Source of the DNA: Treponema sp.
GTDB taxonomy: Bacteria > Spirochaetota > Spirochaetia > Treponematales > Treponemataceae
NCBI GenBank assembly: GCA_016281495.1
Contig: JAEEIU010000055.1
Location: forward strand, 17,957-81,956
Reading direction: 5' to 3'
DNA length: 64,000 nucleotides
Below are positions 61,439 through 64,000 of the stretch, piece by piece. A program made the position numbers and the translations under genes. Each line of letters begins with the position of its first letter. The first letter of the stretch is position 1. The notes beneath the pieces were generated by a model, which saw only the letters and a program-made list of their open reading frames with translations, was not told the origin of the DNA and did no database searches.

Positions 61439-62416
61439 ATGAAAGAACTTGAAAAGATGGCTCAGGATTTCCAGGAGAAGCGGATTGATGAGAAAACAGC
61501 GGTCAACAAGCTTGTTGAATTCATCTACAGGAACAAAACCTGGTTCGGCTTGAACAGGCTGAATGAAGATGACCTGCATGACTTCATGCTCAAGATGTTT
61601 CCGCTGTTCACAGGCATTTTCAACAGATATGACAGTTCAATAGGCACTTTCACCTGCTATCTGATTGGAAACATTATTCAGGCCTACCACGGATGGAAAA
61701 GGGGAAATGCAAGGCTTCAGATAAAAAGAAGGACACTTGAGGAGATTGAATGCCAGCGCTTAATGTCAAATGAATCAGGCAGATTCTCAGACAACACACT
61801 TTTTGTAAGCGACCTTCAGCTGTACCAGGAACACCCTGTTGAAGAAATAAAACGCATGGTCTCATATCATAAGGAATCAATTTCAAGGACCGAAATTACA
61901 AGGAAAGTCAAATCCATTGAAAAAATCAGGCAGGAAGCGGCACTCATCCTTATGGTAAAATCCTGGTATCTTGTGGATAATCATCTGCTGGAGAAAATTT
62001 CTGCCGTCACACAGGTTCCATCCAATTCATTGATTGAAATCCTGGATAAAACCAAAGACCTTATGGAAAGGAAAACAGACAAAATGAACTTTACCATGCT
62101 CAGCAGGGACAGAAGCTATTATTACAGGGAGCGTTACCGCATAGAAAGGGAAAGCCCTTACGGAATGAACCTGTCCATGACAATCAACCGCAAACGGAAC
62201 TTTCACTCAAAAAAATGGCATAAATTCAACAGGAGGCTTCAGGATCATAACCGGAGGCTTGTTCCCAGCAACAGAATTGTGGCACTTGTCCTTGGAATGG
62301 ATCAGCGCAGAGTTCAGTATGTTCTGGACAGAATAAACAAAAACATGGACATTCTGTCGTTAAACTGGTATTATGGCAGGCATGAAGATTTATTTGGCAA
62401 GCGGAAACTTGAATAA
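61439..62416 (+). CDS. Divergent sigma-factor-like protein
   Basis: A 325-residue soluble, basic protein. Residues about 42-92 (LNEDDLHDFMLKMFPLFTGI, FNRYDSSIGTFTCYLIGNII, then QAYHGWKRGNAR) follow the sigma-70 region 2 pattern: acidic start, F-D-s-s-x-G-x-F-x-x-Y, and a basic end. Near the C-terminus, SNRIVALVLGMDQRRVQYVL then DRINKNM resembles a region 4 helix-turn-helix. The middle part is charged and unassigned. Canonical DNA-recognition residues cannot be checked. The ATG at 61439 has GAGGG eight bases upstream and fits the sigma-54 start; the longer reading from 61265 adds a hydrophobic segment that precedes the promoter. It overlaps rdgB by 44 nt. Confidence 0.7.
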   Translation: MKELEKMAQDFQEKRIDEKTAVNKLVEFIYRNKTWFGLNRLNEDDLHDFMLKMFPLFTGIFNRYDSSIGTFTCYLIGNIIQAYHGWKRGNARLQIKRRTLEEIECQRLMSNESGRFSDNTLFVSDLQLYQEHPVEEIKRMVSYHKESISRTEITRKVKSIEKIRQEAALILMVKSWYLVDNHLLEKISAVTQVPSNSLIEILDKTKDLMERKTDKMNFTMLSRDRSYYYRERYRIERESPYGMNLSMTINRKRNFHSKKWHKFNRRLQDHNRRLVPSNRIVALVLGMDQRRVQYVLDRINKNMDILSLNWYYGRHEDLFGKRKLE

Positions 62417-63053
62417 AAAAAGGGAAATGTCAGAGATTTTTCCCGAACATACAATCGTAGTCCCAAAAGACGAGGGAATTGACTTTGATCCTGATGAGAC
62501 GGGAACCACATTCTACGAAAACAGCATAATCAAGGCTAAGGCCCTTTACGACATCGTAGGCTGTCCGGTTCTCGCCGATGACTCTGGAATCTGTGTAGAC
62601 GTGCTTGGCGGTGCACCGGGAATCTATTCCTCCCGCTATGCAGGCCCCGATTTCATGCACGGAAGGCCCGACGGAAAGAAAATTCCCCAGGAAGAGCAAA
62701 ACCGACTCCTTATCGAGCAAATGAACAAAGCCCTTGAAACATGTCCTGACCCGGGGAAAAATGCACCAAAGGGATTGTTTCCAAACGGTCCAAGGAGTGC
62801 CCGCTATGTATGTGCCATGGTGTTTTACCGAGGTCCCGGTCAGATTTATGTATGCCAGGACACAATGGAAGGCACCATAATCGAAAGGGCGGAAGATCAG
62901 AGGGGTGAAAACGGTTTCGGCTATGACCCGCTCTTTTTCCTACCCCAATATGGAAAAACCTCCGCAGAGATAAGTCCGGAAGAGAAAAATGCCATCAGCC
63001 ACAGGGGAAAGGCAGCTAGGGCAATAAAAATGATCATAGACTCAGTAATTTAA
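62373..63053 (+). CDS. rdgB: RdgB/HAM1-type dITP/XTP pyrophosphatase
   Basis: RdgB removes deaminated purine nucleotides (dITP, XTP) so they are not built into DNA. The 226-residue product has KIYLASGNLNKKREMSEIF, FYENSIIKAKALYDI, VLADDSGICVDVLGGAPGIY followed by SSRYAG, and the substrate-site motif GENGFGYDPLFFLPQYGKTS. An insert of about 25 residues (MNKALETCPDPGKNAPKGLF) is longer than the E. coli form. The start at 62373 or the second ATG at 62382 are both possible; neither has a strong site. It overlaps the sigma-like gene, suggesting read-through expression. Confidence 0.92.
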   Translation: MAGMKIYLASGNLNKKREMSEIFPEHTIVVPKDEGIDFDPDETGTTFYENSIIKAKALYDIVGCPVLADDSGICVDVLGGAPGIYSSRYAGPDFMHGRPDGKKIPQEEQNRLLIEQMNKALETCPDPGKNAPKGLFPNGPRSARYVCAMVFYRGPGQIYVCQDTMEGTIIERAEDQRGENGFGYDPLFFLPQYGKTSAEISPEEKNAISHRGKAARAIKMIIDSVI

Positions 63054-63102
63054 TGATTTTTAAAAATATTTAAAAAAATTCAAAAAATTTAAAAAATTTT
63101 GC

Positions 63103-63130
63103 TAAAGTTTGTATCATCATCCTCCGATAA
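63103..63130 (+). promoter_or_regulatory. Sigma-28 (flagellar) promoter of flaB
   Basis: TAAAGTTT (63103-63110) followed after 12 bp by TCCGATAA (63123-63130), one base from the consensus GCCGATAA; the usual spacer is 11. A run of A/T tracts (63056-63100) lies just upstream and could act as an UP element. Confidence 0.8.
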
Positions 63131-63147
63131 TGGTTAATGAAGTGTCA

Positions 63148-63259
63148 TGACTGCTCAACTTCGTAGAAGATAACAGTCAGGGCTTCACGTAAAAGATTAT
63201 GGATGTAGCCTTGTAATGCAGAAATAATCTTTTACAACAGGCAGAAAGGATTTTGCCTG
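63148..63259 (+). promoter_or_regulatory. Structured flaB leader with two CsrA-like sites
   Basis: Three hairpins follow each other: TGACTG/CAGTCA (63148-63153/63174-63179) with an inner CTTC/GAAG; a perfect 12-bp stem GTAAAAGATTAT/ATAATCTTTTAC (63189-63200/63224-63235) with a 23-nt loop; and CAGGCA/TGCCTG (63238-63243/63254-63259) whose 10-nt loop holds AGGA. The ribosome binding site ACGGAGG (63276-63282) is a second GGA-type site. This is the arrangement used for CsrA control of flagellin in B. subtilis. Binding is inferred. Confidence 0.6.
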
Positions 63260-63290
63260 ACACATACATAGTTCCACGGAGGAAAACACT

Positions 63291-64000
63291 ATGGTTATCA
63301 ATCACAACATGAGTGCAATGTTTGCACAGCGTTCAGAAGGTCTCACCGAAGTTAGCAATCAGAAGAACATGGAAAAACTCTCATCAGGCATGAGGATCAA
63401 CCGTGCAGGTGATGATGCTTCAGGTCTTGCCGTTTCAGAAAAAATGCGCAGCCAGATTCGTGGCTTGAACAAAGCTTCAGAAAACGCAAAGAACGGCATT
63501 TCATTCATCCAGACAACAGAAGGCTATCTGCAGGAAACAGAAGACATCATTCAGCGCATCCGCGAATTGGCTATCCAGTCAAGCAACGGTATCTACACTG
63601 ATGAAGACCGCATCATGATCCAGGTCGAAGTTTCTTCACTTATCGCAGAAGTTGACCGCGTCGCTTCACACGCACAGTTCAACGGTATGAACATGCTCAC
63701 AGGCCGCTTCGCACGCCCAACTGGAGAAAACAATGTAACAGCTTCTATGTGGCTCCACATCGGTGCCAACATGGACCAGAGGACACAGGTATTCATCGGT
63801 ACCATGTCTGCAGCTGCTCTTGGACTCCGCCAGGTTGGAACAGAAGAAATCATGACTCTTGCAACTCCAGACGAAGCAAACCGCGCAATCGGTACTTTGG
63901 ACGAAGCAATCAAGAAGATCAACAAGCAGCGCGCTGACCTTGGTGCATACCAGAACCGCCTTGAGATGACAGTTGTTGGACTTGACATCGGTGCAGAGAA
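63291..64000 (+). CDS. flaB: Flagellar filament core protein FlaB (3' end beyond window)
   Basis: The core flagellin of the periplasmic flagellum. The 236 visible residues show the conserved D0/D1 start ([40 protein letters not shown]), the spirochaete-type central region with [13 protein letters not shown], and [20 protein letters not shown] toward the C-terminus. Spirochaete FlaB is about 285 residues, so about 50 are missing. ACGGAGG lies eight bases before the ATG. It has its own sigma-28 promoter and a long structured leader. Which FlaB paralogue it is cannot be decided. Confidence 0.95.
   Translation, partial: MVINHNMSAMFAQRSEGLTEVSNQKNMEKLSSGMRINRAGDDASGLAVSEKMRSQIRGLNKASENAKNGISFIQTTEGYLQETEDIIQRIRELAIQSSNGIYTDEDRIMIQVEVSSLIAEVDRVASHAQFNGMNMLTGRFARPTGENNVTASMWLHIGANMDQRTQVFIGTMSAAALGLRQVGTEEIMTLATPDEANRAIGTLDEAIKKINKQRADLGAYQNRLEMTVVGLDIGAE

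Noticed and set aside
61265-61439. Longer start for the sigma-like gene at 61265.
   Set aside because: The added residues are a hydrophobic stretch coming from AT-rich non-coding DNA that contains the sigma-54 promoter, and the ATG at 61439 has a proper GAGGG.

Overview
The window looks like chromosomal DNA of a host-associated Treponema-type spirochaete. The evidence is a FlaB-type core flagellin behind a sigma-28 promoter, a FliG paralogue with a long N-terminal extension, a TamB-BamA-Skp-MutS cluster like the one I recall around T. pallidum Tp92/TP0326, rubrerythrin (anaerobe), a Na+-pumping oxaloacetate decarboxylase, and many TPR proteins. Genes are densely packed with frequent ATGA/TAATG overlaps. 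I see no rRNA, tRNA, CRISPR, insertion sequence or prophage.

Layout. 1-4.9 kb (minus): two coupled TPR genes; the second runs off the left edge and encodes a >1350-residue protein with a Lys/Thr/Ala-rich N-terminus, one membrane segment, a Gly/Asn/Thr-rich linker and an array of near-identical 54-residue TPR units. 5.2-10.2 kb (plus): a five-gene run of a membrane TPR protein with a degenerate Mrr-like domain, a metallophosphoesterase, a ParB-like protein, a propeller-like protein and a degenerate M23-like protein. 10.2-11.4 kb (minus): mnmA, divergent from an ankyrin protein; both appear leaderless. 11.5-18.5 kb (plus): ankyrin, murG, cvpA, a DNA polymerase III clamp-loader subunit, a histidine kinase and sigma-54 activator (AtoS/AtoC-like), and a DnaJ-domain protein. 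18.6-19.9 kb: glgC. 20-23.9 kb (minus): an AT-rich block of six unrecognised lipoprotein, secreted or membrane genes, several with almost identical strong promoters. 24-27 kb (plus): rubrerythrin, a small secreted protein, rlmJ and two tandem outer-membrane-barrel-like paralogues. 27-34.3 kb (minus): clpB, a lipocalin-like protein, a 72-residue protein and an M16C protease. 34.3-39.8 kb: oadG-oadA-oadB-fliG paralogue. 39.9-50.1 kb (minus): HD-domain protein, a helical protein, recN, nadK, a DegT-like protein without its lysine, cheW, comF, mutS, skp. 50.2-57.3 kb: bamA and tamB. 57.4-64 kb (plus): tmk, glyA, a secreted protein, a DHH phosphoesterase, a sigma-factor-like protein, rdgB and flaB (cut by the right edge).

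Most notable is 61.2-62.4 kb. Three copies of a palindrome (TGTAAG-N3-CTTACA type), spaced exactly 20 bp apart, lie about 160-200 bp upstream of a textbook sigma-54 -24/-12 element, which precedes a gene for a divergent sigma-factor-like protein. A sigma-54 activator and its kinase are encoded in the same window, so a kinase -> activator -> sigma-54 -> alternative-regulator cascade is a testable reading. Next to it, the flaB leader carries a sigma-28 promoter, a perfect 12-bp inverted repeat and two CsrA-like sites, one in a hairpin loop and one on the ribosome binding site. Several enzymes have lost a residue normally regarded as essential (Tmk P-loop lysine, MnmA second cysteine, DegT lysine, M23 metal ligands, Mrr catalytic lysine).
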